A stretch of DNA of 64,000 nucleotides from Demequina subtropica (lineage in GTDB: Bacteria > Actinomycetota > Actinomycetes > Actinomycetales > Demequinaceae), in the NCBI RefSeq assembly GCF_000971235.1, contig NZ_BBMB01000004.1, forward strand, positions 148,988-212,987, in the 5' to 3' direction. Positions 1 to 7,849 of the stretch are shown here, piece by piece; the stretch's first letter is position 1, and each line of letters begins with the position of its first letter. The notes beneath the pieces were generated by a model, which did no database searches, was not told the origin of the DNA, and saw only the letters and a list, made by a program, of their open reading frames with translations. The translations under genes and the position numbers were made by a program.

Positions 1-1853
1 CCACCACGCTCCCCAAGGGCGACGCCGTCGAGGCGACGTGCAGCGCCGACACGGGGAACCAGTGCGACGTCACGGTCATCGGCGGTCCCGGCGAGGTCAA
101 CCCGCTGCCGACCACGGCGCTGGTGCTCGACGCCGTCTCCGGTGCGACGGGTGCGGACGCCTGCACGGGGGTGAGCTTCGCGAAGGTCCCCGGATCGACC
201 ACGGCCATCCGCATGGCGTGGCAGGACCAGGCCCCCGGTGGGGACTGCGTCGCGCGCTTCAAGGTCCGTGACGCGCAGGGCCGGGTCTCGACCGATGCGC
301 GCGACGGCACCCTGACCGTGCACTTCAGGGGCAGGCCCGCCGCCCCGACCGCGCTCACGCAGACCGCCTTCGCGGACGGATCGCTCACGCTCAAGGTGAC
401 GGGGTCCACGGTCGAGTCCGTGCCGGCCGTCACGCACTTCCTCATCCGCGAGGGCGGCAACGAGGTCGCGCAGTGCGAGCCCGCCGGTGGCGAATGCACG
501 GTGACGGTCGGCGGCCTCGTGAACGGCGATCGGCACGTGTACTCCGTGGTCGCGGTGAACCCGGTCGGCGAGTCGACGAAGGTGACCGCGGCCGCGGCGT
601 GGTCGTATGCACCGCCGACGAGCATCGCGGAGGGTTCGATCGCGTGGGAGCCGACCGGCGACGGCACGGTCGACGTCACCGTCACCGTGGCGGATGCCTC
701 GACGTCGCGCGTGCGGCTCTCCTGGTCCCACGGCGAGGTCTACGCGCCCGTGAACGGCAAGAAGGCGCAGTTCGACGGCATCGTGGTCGGCACGAACAGC
801 CCCACCACCGTGAGCATCACGCCGGTCAACGACGGAGACGTCCCCGACGCCGCCGGCGACACCAACCCCTCGACCACCCCCGTGCCGATGCACGGCATCG
901 GTGCCCCGAGGCTCGAGGTCGCCAAGACCGCCGACGGAGGCGCGGATGGCAAGGCGACATTCACGGTCACCGTGAGCGGGGGCGGCACCGATGCCAAGCT
1001 CTACTACGGCTGGAAGACCGGCGGCGGGGAGTGCACGCCGTCGCTGCAAGCATCCGCGGGCCAGGCCATCGCCGGGGTGGCGGTGCAGGGCTCGGTCAAC
1101 GAGGACAACACGGTCACCTTCTGCGCGGAGGCGCGGTGGAAGGCCGAAGGGAAGGCGCTCGGCACCGCCGCGCCCGTGTCCCACACGTTCTTCCCCAAGG
1201 ACGTCGAGGCGCCGGTGCTGTCGCAGTACAGCTGGGGCGTGCGGTGCGAGGGCGCCAGGTGCTGGACGGTCGCGGGCGGGACGGTCGCGGGCGGGACGGG
1301 CTCCGGCGGTGCGGCGCCCACGATCGTCGGTGACAAGCCCTCCGGGTACTCGTCCTACAAGCTCACCTACTTCGTCGACGGTGCCTCGACCGGCAGCAAG
1401 GACTTCCCGTGGGGGAGCATCGGTCCCACGACCGTCATCACGGCGCAGTACTGCCACACCGGCGGGAGCAAACCGATCTGCTCTGAGGACTCGGCGCCGG
1501 TGACCGCCGCCGTCCTCAACGGTGGGGCCGCCGAGGAGTTCGACTTCACGCTCGCGTGCGCGATGGAGCAGACCGCGCCCGCGGACGACGTCGCCGGCAC
1601 GCCGGCCTTCTTCGCGGCGGTCCTCACCCCGCAGACCATCACGAGCCCCTCCGGCACCACCGTCGCGTGGCGCTCCTACACCGACACGTTCGGCGCCGCG
1701 ACCGACGGCGGCGACTTCGCCGACCCGGGCGGACCCATCGCGGCGCTGCTCGACGTCACATTCGATCCGACGGTGGTCGGCAAGGGCGCCCAGGCCCTCA
1801 CCGTCACCTGCACCTATCCCGAGAGCACCGGCACCGAGGAGATCACGCCATGA
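1..1853 (+). CDS. Fn3/Ig-like repeat extracellular protein, C-terminal part (5' end outside window)
   Basis: The frame is open from base 3, so this is the C-terminal ~616 residues of a larger protein. It is rich in Thr, Val, Gly and Asp and built of beta-sandwich-like segments of about 90-100 residues; one starts near GRPAAPTALTQ and ends near VNPVGESTKVTAA, typical of fibronectin type III edges. Paired cysteines (for example AQCEP with GECTV) suggest disulfides and an extracellular location. No C-terminal membrane anchor or sortase motif is visible. The stop overlaps the MoxR start by 4 nt (ATGA), so the gene is translationally coupled to the MoxR/DUF58 operon. Its position matches the fn3 gene of bifidobacterial PFNA clusters, where such a protein is proposed as an extracellular sensor or adhesin. 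The exact function is unknown. Confidence 0.75.
   Translation, partial: TTLPKGDAVEATCSADTGNQCDVTVIGGPGEVNPLPTTALVLDAVSGATGADACTGVSFAKVPGSTTAIRMAWQDQAPGGDCVARFKVRDAQGRVSTDARDGTLTVHFRGRPAAPTALTQTAFADGSLTLKVTGSTVESVPAVTHFLIREGGNEVAQCEPAGGECTVTVGGLVNGDRHVYSVVAVNPVGESTKVTAAAAWSYAPPTSIAEGSIAWEPTGDGTVDVTVTVADASTSRVRLSWSHGEVYAPVNGKKAQFDGIVVGTNSPTTVSITPVNDGDVPDAAGDTNPSTTPVPMHGIGAPRLEVAKTADGGADGKATFTVTVSGGGTDAKLYYGWKTGGGECTPSLQASAGQAIAGVAVQGSVNEDNTVTFCAEARWKAEGKALGTAAPVSHTFFPKDVEAPVLSQYSWGVRCEGARCWTVAGGTVAGGTGSGGAAPTIVGDKPSGYSSYKLTYFVDGASTGSKDFPWGSIGPTTVITAQYCHTGGSKPICSEDSAPVTAAVLNGGAAEEFDFTLACAMEQTAPADDVAGTPAFFAAVLTPQTITSPSGTTVAWRSYTDTFGAATDGGDFADPGGPIAALLDVTFDPTVVGKGAQALTVTCTYPESTGTEEITP
1266..1295 (+). 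repeat. 15-bp in-frame tandem duplication inside the Fn3/Ig-like gene
   Basis: Two perfect copies of ACGGTCGCGGGCGGG lie head to tail, giving a duplicated TVAGG pentapeptide in a Gly-rich linker between two domains. It does not disturb the frame and looks like slippage in a flexible linker. Confidence 0.7.
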
Positions 1854-2839
1854 CCGCAGAGACCGCCGCCCAACAGGGCGTCACCCCCGACCAGGCGTCG
1901 TGGTTCGCCCAGCAGTTCGCGTCGCTCGTGGGCAACGTCGAGACCGCGGTGCTCGGCAAGCACCACGTGGTCGAGCTCGCCTTCACCGCGATGCTCAGCG
2001 GAGGCCACCTGCTGCTCGAGGACGTCCCGGGCACCGGCAAGACGTCTCTCGCACGCGCGATGTCGCAGTCGGTCCACGGCTCCGCTTCGCGCATCCAGTT
2101 CACCCCGGACCTGCTGCCCGGGGACGTCACGGGCATCACGGTGTACGACCAGCGGTCGGGGCAGTTCGACTTCCACCGCGGGCCCATCTTCGCGAACGTG
2201 GTGCTGGCGGACGAGATCAACCGTGCCTCGCCCAAGACCCAGTCGGCGCTCCTCGAGGTGATGGAGGAGGGCAACGTCACGGTCGACGGCGTCACCCATC
2301 CGGTGGGCGCGCCGTTCATGGTGATCGCCACCCAAAACCCTGTCGAGCAGGCGGGCACCTACGGGCTTCCCGAGGCCCAGCTCGACCGCTTCCTCATGCG
2401 CACGTCGCTCGGGTATCCCGACCACGGCGCGACGCTCAAGATCCTTCAGAACGCGCACGACCCGCACCGCACCGTCGAGGCGGTCGTGGGCCTGGACACG
2501 GTCGCCGCGATGTCGCAGCTGTGCCGTGGCGTCTATCTCGATGCGCTCATCGCCGACTACATCGCTCGCGTGGTCGAGGCCACGCGCGACGCGACGCAGG
2601 TGCGGCTCGGGTCATCGACGCGCGGCGCGATCGCCCTCGCGCGGGTCACCCGCGCATGGGCGCTGGCGCACGGCCGTACCTACGTCACCCCGGACGACGT
2701 CAAGGAGCTCGCCGAGCCCGTCCTCGCCCATCGCCTCATCCTCGAGCCCGAGGCCGAGTTCGACGGTGTCACCGCCACCGCGGTGATCGCGCAGATCCTT
2801 CTCGACGTCCCGCCGCCCACCCACGACGCGCGCGCGTGA
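1850..2839 (+). CDS. MoxR-family AAA+ ATPase
   Basis: A 329-residue cytoplasmic AAA+ ATPase of the MoxR class, whose members act as chaperones that mature or insert partner proteins. Walker A is VPGTGKTS (Lys64), Walker B is VVLADEINRA, and sensor 1 is ATQNP; the helix-2 insert and the short C-terminal lid (AAA_lid_2 type) are present. The start chosen overlaps the upstream stop in ATGA, and the stop overlaps the DUF58 start in GTGA. MoxR next to DUF58 and a transglutaminase-fold membrane protein is a widespread conserved trio, so the client is probably the DUF58 protein or the membrane protein. The partner relationship is inferred from context. Confidence 0.93.
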   Translation: MTAETAAQQGVTPDQASWFAQQFASLVGNVETAVLGKHHVVELAFTAMLSGGHLLLEDVPGTGKTSLARAMSQSVHGSASRIQFTPDLLPGDVTGITVYDQRSGQFDFHRGPIFANVVLADEINRASPKTQSALLEVMEEGNVTVDGVTHPVGAPFMVIATQNPVEQAGTYGLPEAQLDRFLMRTSLGYPDHGATLKILQNAHDPHRTVEAVVGLDTVAAMSQLCRGVYLDALIADYIARVVEATRDATQVRLGSSTRGAIALARVTRAWALAHGRTYVTPDDVKELAEPVLAHRLILEPEAEFDGVTATAVIAQILLDVPPPTHDARA

Positions 2840-4221
2840 GCGAGCGCACCTCCGGCACGCGCACGGGTCTCACGAGTCGCACTCGCGGGACCCGCACCCA
2901 GACGCGCACGCGCACCCGTACGCACACCGAGGTCACGGCGAGCAGCCGTGGCCGCGCGGTGCGGACCGGGCTGGCGCTGCAGGGTGCTGCCGCGGCCGCG
3001 AGGGACGGTGCCGCCCGCGCTTGGGGCGCCGTCAGCGCGGTGGTCACCAGCGCGGGCTGGTTCGCCGCCGCATGGGCCGTGACGGGCATCGTCGCCGGTC
3101 TGGCGTGGGGCTGGGGCGAGATGCTCGTCGGCGGGGTCCTGGCGCTCGCCCTGGTCGCCATCGCGGCCGTGTTCCTCATCGGACGCGAGCCTCGCGACGT
3201 CTCGTTCGGCGTCGACCGCGATGCCGTGGTCGCGGGCCATCCCGCCGAGGGCACCGTGACGGTGGCGAACGCGCGTGCCCGCATGGCCTGGGCCGGGAGG
3301 CTCGACCTGCCCATCGGCCCCAGCCTCTCCGAGGTCCAGGTGCCGGTGCTGCGCCAAGGCGAGAGCTTCACCGCCACGGTCGAGCTGCCGACCCAGCGTC
3401 GGGGCATCATCGACGTGGGCCCGGCGACGACGGCGCGAGAGGACCCGTTGCGTCTTGTCCGCCGCGAGTTCCGGTGGTCCGATGTGCACACGCTCTACGT
3501 CCATCCCCGCACGGTCGCGGTGCCGTCGACGGCCCAGGGCTTCATCCGCGACCTCGAGGGCGCTTCGACCAGGGTCCTGTCGAACGAGGACATCTCCTTC
3601 CATGCGGTGCGCGACTACACCGCAGGGGACGCGCGTCGCCACGTGCACTGGAAGTCGACCGCGAAGACCGGCTCGCTCATGGTCCGGCAGTTCGAGGAGA
3701 CGCGTCGCTCGACGATGGCCCTGATGCTCGATCTCGACGAGCGCTCCTATGCGACCGAGGGCGAGTTCGAGATGGCGGTGAGCGCGGTCGGGTCGCTCGG
3801 CATGCGCGCGATCCGTGACGGACGCGATGTCGTCGTGTTCGTGTCCGGCGAGGTCCCGCACTTCGCGCGCGCCTCCGTGCGCTCGCTCGAGCGGCTCCGG
3901 ACCGTGACCCCTCGTGCGCTGCTCGACGACCTCTCGGGCGTCGAGGCGGCAGCCGAGGTCATGGATCTCGACACGCTTACGCGCATGGTGGCCGACAAGA
4001 CGGCCGATATCTCGATCGCCCTGATGGTCACCGGCTCCAAGGCGGCGATCGAGCACATCCAGACGGCGGCCTTCGCGTTCCCGAGCGACGTGGCCGTCGC
4101 CGCGGTCCTGTGCGACCCGCTCGACGAGCCCGCCGTGTCCGCCCTCGGACGTGTCCAGGTGGTCACCATCAACCTCCTCGAGGACCTGCGGAGCCTGATG
4201 GCACGGGGGGCGTCGCGATGA
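2836..4221 (+). CDS. DUF58 domain protein, membrane-anchored MoxR partner
   Basis: 461 residues from a GTG overlapping the moxR stop. The N-terminal ~35 residues are an unusual Thr/Arg-rich stretch (TRTQTRTRTRT). Two hydrophobic helices follow (about residues 75-115), then a soluble beta-rich segment, then the DUF58 signature RDYTAGDARRHVHWKSTAK near residue 260 and a von Willebrand A-like fold to the C-terminus (DLDERSY resembles the metal-site loop). DUF58 proteins are coupled to MoxR ATPases; the biochemical role is not established. The stop overlaps the next start by 4 nt (ATGA), so the three products are probably made in fixed ratio. Confidence 0.9.
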   Translation: MSERTSGTRTGLTSRTRGTRTQTRTRTRTHTEVTASSRGRAVRTGLALQGAAAAARDGAARAWGAVSAVVTSAGWFAAAWAVTGIVAGLAWGWGEMLVGGVLALALVAIAAVFLIGREPRDVSFGVDRDAVVAGHPAEGTVTVANARARMAWAGRLDLPIGPSLSEVQVPVLRQGESFTATVELPTQRRGIIDVGPATTAREDPLRLVRREFRWSDVHTLYVHPRTVAVPSTAQGFIRDLEGASTRVLSNEDISFHAVRDYTAGDARRHVHWKSTAKTGSLMVRQFEETRRSTMALMLDLDERSYATEGEFEMAVSAVGSLGMRAIRDGRDVVVFVSGEVPHFARASVRSLERLRTVTPRALLDDLSGVEAAAEVMDLDTLTRMVADKTADISIALMVTGSKAAIEHIQTAAFAFPSDVAVAAVLCDPLDEPAVSALGRVQVVTINLLEDLRSLMARGASR

Positions 4222-6767
4222 GGCGTCCGCTCCCCCCGGGGTCCCAGGTCGCGCTCTCCGTGGCGTGCGCCGCAGCGGTCCTCACGCTCGCGGCGATCGT
4301 GCTCGCGCCCGTCTACGGTCCCGACGCGCTGCTGCTCCCGGCTTCCGCCGCGACCGTCACGGGGCTGGCGCTCGCGGTGCTGTCCGAGCGCTTGCGCTGG
4401 TCCTGGGGGCTGTCCGTCCTCTTTGCGATCGCGGGCTACGCGGTGGGAGCGCTCCTGCTCGCGACCCCGGGGGCCGTATCCGCCTCCGGCGACATCGTGA
4501 CGGCGGCGGTGCAGGTGCTGATCGGACCCGTCGTGGGGTGGAAGGGCGTGGTGACGCTGCCCGCGCCGCTGGGCACCTACGAGGGCGTCATGGTGCCCGC
4601 GTACGCGCTGCTGTTCTTCGGCTCCTGGGCCGCCGTGTCGTTCTCGCTGCGCGTGCCCCGGCGCTGGTGGATCGGTCCCGTGGTCGCCGCCGCGACGTTC
4701 CTGGCCGCGATCGTGATCGGTCCCGAGCGGGACTCCGATGCCGCCGCGATCGTGGTCGGTACGCACGCGATCGCCCGCGAGACCCTGATCGGCGTCGGCG
4801 CGTTCGCGGCGCTGCTCGGCTGGTTCATCGCGCGCGGCTCCCTCGAGCGCGCGCGACTCAAGTCCGCGGCCGGCGCACGGTCGCGCACCCCGGGCAGGCT
4901 GCGCGCGATCGCGCTCGCGTCCGGCGCAGCGATGGCGGTGGCCGCCGTGGCGGCGACGATGACGATCTCCTCCTCCCTGCCGAGCGTGGCGCGCTCGGTC
5001 GCGCGCACGGGCGTGGAGGCCAGCACCGCGGTCGCGCGCGCGGAGACGCCGTTGTCCACGTACCGCGCCTTCATGTCGGATGATCTCTACGATGTCGAGC
5101 TGTTCAGCGTCGAGGGCGCCGGCGACGCGGATCGTGTCCGCCTCGCCGTGCTCCCGTACTACGACGAGGATCGCTACCTCCAGGCCGCTCCGACGTCCGA
5201 CGCGACCCAGGTGTTCCGGCGCCTGCCCGCCCGCCTGCTTCCCGTGAGCGGCACCGACGAGGCGACGGTGGCCATCGCAGGCCTGACCGGGCCGTGGACG
5301 CCGCTGGTCGGCGATGTCATCGAGGTGGGCTTCGGCGGGGGCCGCGCCGCGCAGCTGGTGGACAGCTTCTACTACGTGGAGGACGGAGGCTCCGGCATCG
5401 TCACCCTCGGTGCCGCGCCGGACGCCGCGAACGGTGGCCTCACCGCGGGCGACGAGATCTACGAGTCCGTCATGGCCGCGCCTGCCGCGTCGCTCGGTGA
5501 GGCCGTGGCGGGCGCACCCGCCGACTCGCTGGCGGAGGAGATGCCCGAGCTCGCCGCGTGGGTGGACGCGCAGGCCGTGGGACGCGATGCCGCGGGCCTC
5601 CAGCTGCTTGTCGAGCGCCTGCGTGAGCGCGGCTACCTCTCGCACGCGGTCATCGCGAGCGGCGAGAAGTACCTGTGGCAGGAGGCGCTGCCCGGCCTCG
5701 GTTTCGAGGCCTCGGCGGCCGGACACTCGACGACGCGGCTCGAGGACCTGTTCGCTCAGCTCAACGACCGTGCCGAGCAGACGCAGGGGGACCCGAAGGC
5801 CTCGCTCGTCGCTGCGGTGGGAGACGACGAGCAGTTCGCAGCGGCGTCCGCCCTGATCGCCACCTACCTCGGGTTCGATGCGCGCGTCGTCGTCGGCGCG
5901 CGGCTCGCGGACACCGATGGCGACCGTGGGTGGACGCCGCCTGCCTGCGAGGACGGCGTCTGCCGGGGCCGGAACATCTCGGCTTGGGTTGAGATCGCCA
6001 CCCCCACCGGGTGGGCCGCTCTCGACACCTCACCCCAGATCGGGCTCGCTCTGGAGGCCGATGTCACCAGCGAGACCCCGCCGGAGTTCGCGACCGATCT
6101 GCGCAACGACCAGGCCGAGGTCGAGGATCCGCCGAGCTCGCAGCGCAGCCGCAGCGGTGAGGCGACCGAGGACGACGGGAACGGTGAGGACGATGACGAG
6201 GAGCAGTCCCGCACGTTGCGCATCGTCGCGATCTCCGGCGTCGGTGTGCTCGCGCTCCTGCTGCCGCTGATCGTGCTGATCGCGTGGAAGGCGGCCCGGC
6301 GTGCGCGCAGGCGGGGGCGCCGAGCGGACGACGCGATCCGGGCCGGCTGGCAGCAGTACCTCGACGACGCCGCCGATGCGGGGCTCCCGCCGGCGGGGCC
6401 GCGGACCTACAGCGAGGTCTCGGCGGCGTACGGCTCCCCGCACGGCCCGGCGATCGCGGCGCTCGCGACCAAGGTCGACTTCTCGCACCTCGAGGTCGGG
6501 GTCGAGGAGACGGAGGCGATGTGGCGGCTCGTCCGCGAGGACAGGCGCCATTGGCTGTCCGCGCGCTCGTGGAGCGCGCGCATCCGGATGAGGCTGTCGC
6601 TGCGCTCGCTCCTGCGGGACGTGCGCCGCGACGCCGCTCAGGTCCACGTTCGCGCTGGCGCGGGCCGCAGCACATGGAAGACGGACCGGACGGCGGTGAC
6701 GAGGTCTCGTGTCGAGACCCGGAGCCGGTCGCGCCGGAATCGACGCAAGGGAGATCCTCGTGACTGA
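4218..6767 (+). CDS. Polytopic membrane protein with a degenerate transglutaminase-like domain (TgpA/tgm type)
   Basis: 849 residues. About seven hydrophobic helices fill the first ~260 residues, a large extracytoplasmic region contains the transglutaminase-like core (about residues 500-610), and one further helix (about 675-697) is followed by a basic RARRRGRR stop-transfer and a cytoplasmic tail. In active relatives the core has GD-C-EQ and HAWVEV motifs and a final Asp. Here the first reads GDDEQFA (Asp537 where Cys is expected), the second ISAWVEI (Ser588 where His is expected), and Asp603 in ALDTSP is kept. The fold is recognisable but cysteine-dependent catalysis is unlikely. The position after MoxR and DUF58 equals tgm of PFNA clusters. 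It probably acts as a binding or scaffold protein rather than an enzyme (inference). Confidence 0.85.
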   Translation: MRRPLPPGSQVALSVACAAAVLTLAAIVLAPVYGPDALLLPASAATVTGLALAVLSERLRWSWGLSVLFAIAGYAVGALLLATPGAVSASGDIVTAAVQVLIGPVVGWKGVVTLPAPLGTYEGVMVPAYALLFFGSWAAVSFSLRVPRRWWIGPVVAAATFLAAIVIGPERDSDAAAIVVGTHAIARETLIGVGAFAALLGWFIARGSLERARLKSAAGARSRTPGRLRAIALASGAAMAVAAVAATMTISSSLPSVARSVARTGVEASTAVARAETPLSTYRAFMSDDLYDVELFSVEGAGDADRVRLAVLPYYDEDRYLQAAPTSDATQVFRRLPARLLPVSGTDEATVAIAGLTGPWTPLVGDVIEVGFGGGRAAQLVDSFYYVEDGGSGIVTLGAAPDAANGGLTAGDEIYESVMAAPAASLGEAVAGAPADSLAEEMPELAAWVDAQAVGRDAAGLQLLVERLRERGYLSHAVIASGEKYLWQEALPGLGFEASAAGHSTTRLEDLFAQLNDRAEQTQGDPKASLVAAVGDDEQFAAASALIATYLGFDARVVVGARLADTDGDRGWTPPACEDGVCRGRNISAWVEIATPTGWAALDTSPQIGLALEADVTSETPPEFATDLRNDQAEVEDPPSSQRSRSGEATEDDGNGEDDDEEQSRTLRIVAISGVGVLALLLPLIVLIAWKAARRARRRGRRADDAIRAGWQQYLDDAADAGLPPAGPRTYSEVSAAYGSPHGPAIAALATKVDFSHLEVGVEETEAMWRLVREDRRHWLSARSWSARIRMRLSLRSLLRDVRRDAAQVHVRAGAGRSTWKTDRTAVTRSRVETRSRSRRNRRKGDPRD

Positions 6768-7845
6768 CCACCACATGCCGGGCAAGGCGCCCGCGCCGCA
6801 CGCCGCACAGCCCGCTCCCGCGGGCTTCCCGCCGCCGCCCCCACCCGCACCCGCCGGCTTCCCGCCCGTGCCGCCGCCGTTCCCTGCGGCGTCGGGCTTC
6901 CCGCCGCCCCCGCCAGCTCCCGCCGCAGCCGGCTTCCCGCCCGTGCCGCCTCCGCTGGCTCCTGCGGTCGCCGCTCCCGCGGTTCCGCCCCCGCCGGTGC
7001 CCGTCGCGGCTGGGGTTCCCGCAGCTCCGGTCCCGACCGCGCCTGCGGGCTTCCCGCCCGTGCCGCCCCCGCCGGCTCCCGCGGCTGCCGCCCCGGCGGT
7101 TCCGCCGCCGCCGGCTCCCGCGGCTGCCGCCCCGGCGGGTCCGCCGCCGCCGGCTCCCGCCGCATCCGGCTTCCCGCCCGTGCCGCCGCCGGCTCCTGCC
7201 GTCGCCGCTCCGATCGTCGTGCCGGCCGGTCCGCCCGCACCTGCGGGACCTCCGGCGCCCGCCGGCCCGCCCGCGGCCGCGGCCGTGCCCGCCGCCGCAA
7301 CGGCTCCCACGCCCGTGGTCGTGCCGCCCGCACCGCCCACGCAGCCAGCGCCTGCGGAGGCAGCCTCCGCATCGTCCCTGTGGTCGGGCCCGATCCCGGT
7401 CGCCGCGCCGGTCGACACGGCGCTGGAGGCCGACGACGACTACGACGACGCGACCATCATGTCGCCGGTCGACGACGACGCGACCGTGCTGTCCGCGCGT
7501 CACCGTGCCGCCCGGTGGCTGCTCGTCACTGCCGACGGCGCCACGCACGAGCTCCCCGCGCAGGGCTCGGTCGAGATCGGGCGCGCGAGTCGCGGCCGTG
7601 GCGAGACACACGGCCACCTCTTCATCGCGGATCCGACGCGCACCATGTCGAAGTCTCACGTGCGTCTGCGGCGTGACGGCGACGACTGGTTCGTCACGGA
7701 CCTCGACTCGACCAACGGCACGGCGAAGCGCGCCTCCGAGGGGGCGCGGACCGTTCTCACGCCGGGCGAGGAGGTCGCGGTCGACGGCGTTCTCGAGCTG
7801 GGCGACCTCGAGGTCCGGGTGCGTCGGGCCGACGAGGAGGGTTGA
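6760..7845 (+). CDS. Proline-rich FHA-domain protein
   Basis: 361 residues from GTG 6760, with an AAGGGAGA ribosome site ahead of it and an 8-nt overlap with the previous gene. Residues ~10-200 are almost only Pro, Ala, Gly, Val and Phe, with recurring GFPPVPPPP-type units. Two acidic threonine motifs follow (DDATIMSPV and DDDATVLSAR, about residues 229-245). The C-terminal ~100 residues are a forkhead-associated domain with the hallmarks EIGRASRG, SKSHVRL and DLDSTNGT. FHA domains bind phosphothreonine, so this protein is a reader in Ser/Thr kinase signalling. The adjacent PP2C phosphatase carries the same DDAT motifs. No membrane segment is seen. Confidence 0.88.
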   Translation: MTDHHMPGKAPAPHAAQPAPAGFPPPPPPAPAGFPPVPPPFPAASGFPPPPPAPAAAGFPPVPPPLAPAVAAPAVPPPPVPVAAGVPAAPVPTAPAGFPPVPPPPAPAAAAPAVPPPPAPAAAAPAGPPPPAPAASGFPPVPPPAPAVAAPIVVPAGPPAPAGPPAPAGPPAAAAVPAAATAPTPVVVPPAPPTQPAPAEAASASSLWSGPIPVAAPVDTALEADDDYDDATIMSPVDDDATVLSARHRAARWLLVTADGATHELPAQGSVEIGRASRGRGETHGHLFIADPTRTMSKSHVRLRRDGDDWFVTDLDSTNGTAKRASEGARTVLTPGEEVAVDGVLELGDLEVRVRRADEEG

Positions 7846-7849
7846 GCGG

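Noticed and set aside
5940-5970. Cys residues in ACEDGVCRG as the transglutaminase nucleophile
   Set aside because: They lie after the GDDEQ helix, just before the His-equivalent strand; in the family the nucleophile starts the helix at the GD-C-EQ position.
6790-7360. Possible CRISPR or direct-repeat array in the FHA gene
   Set aside because: The repeats are degenerate proline codons in one open frame with no spacer/repeat periodicity.
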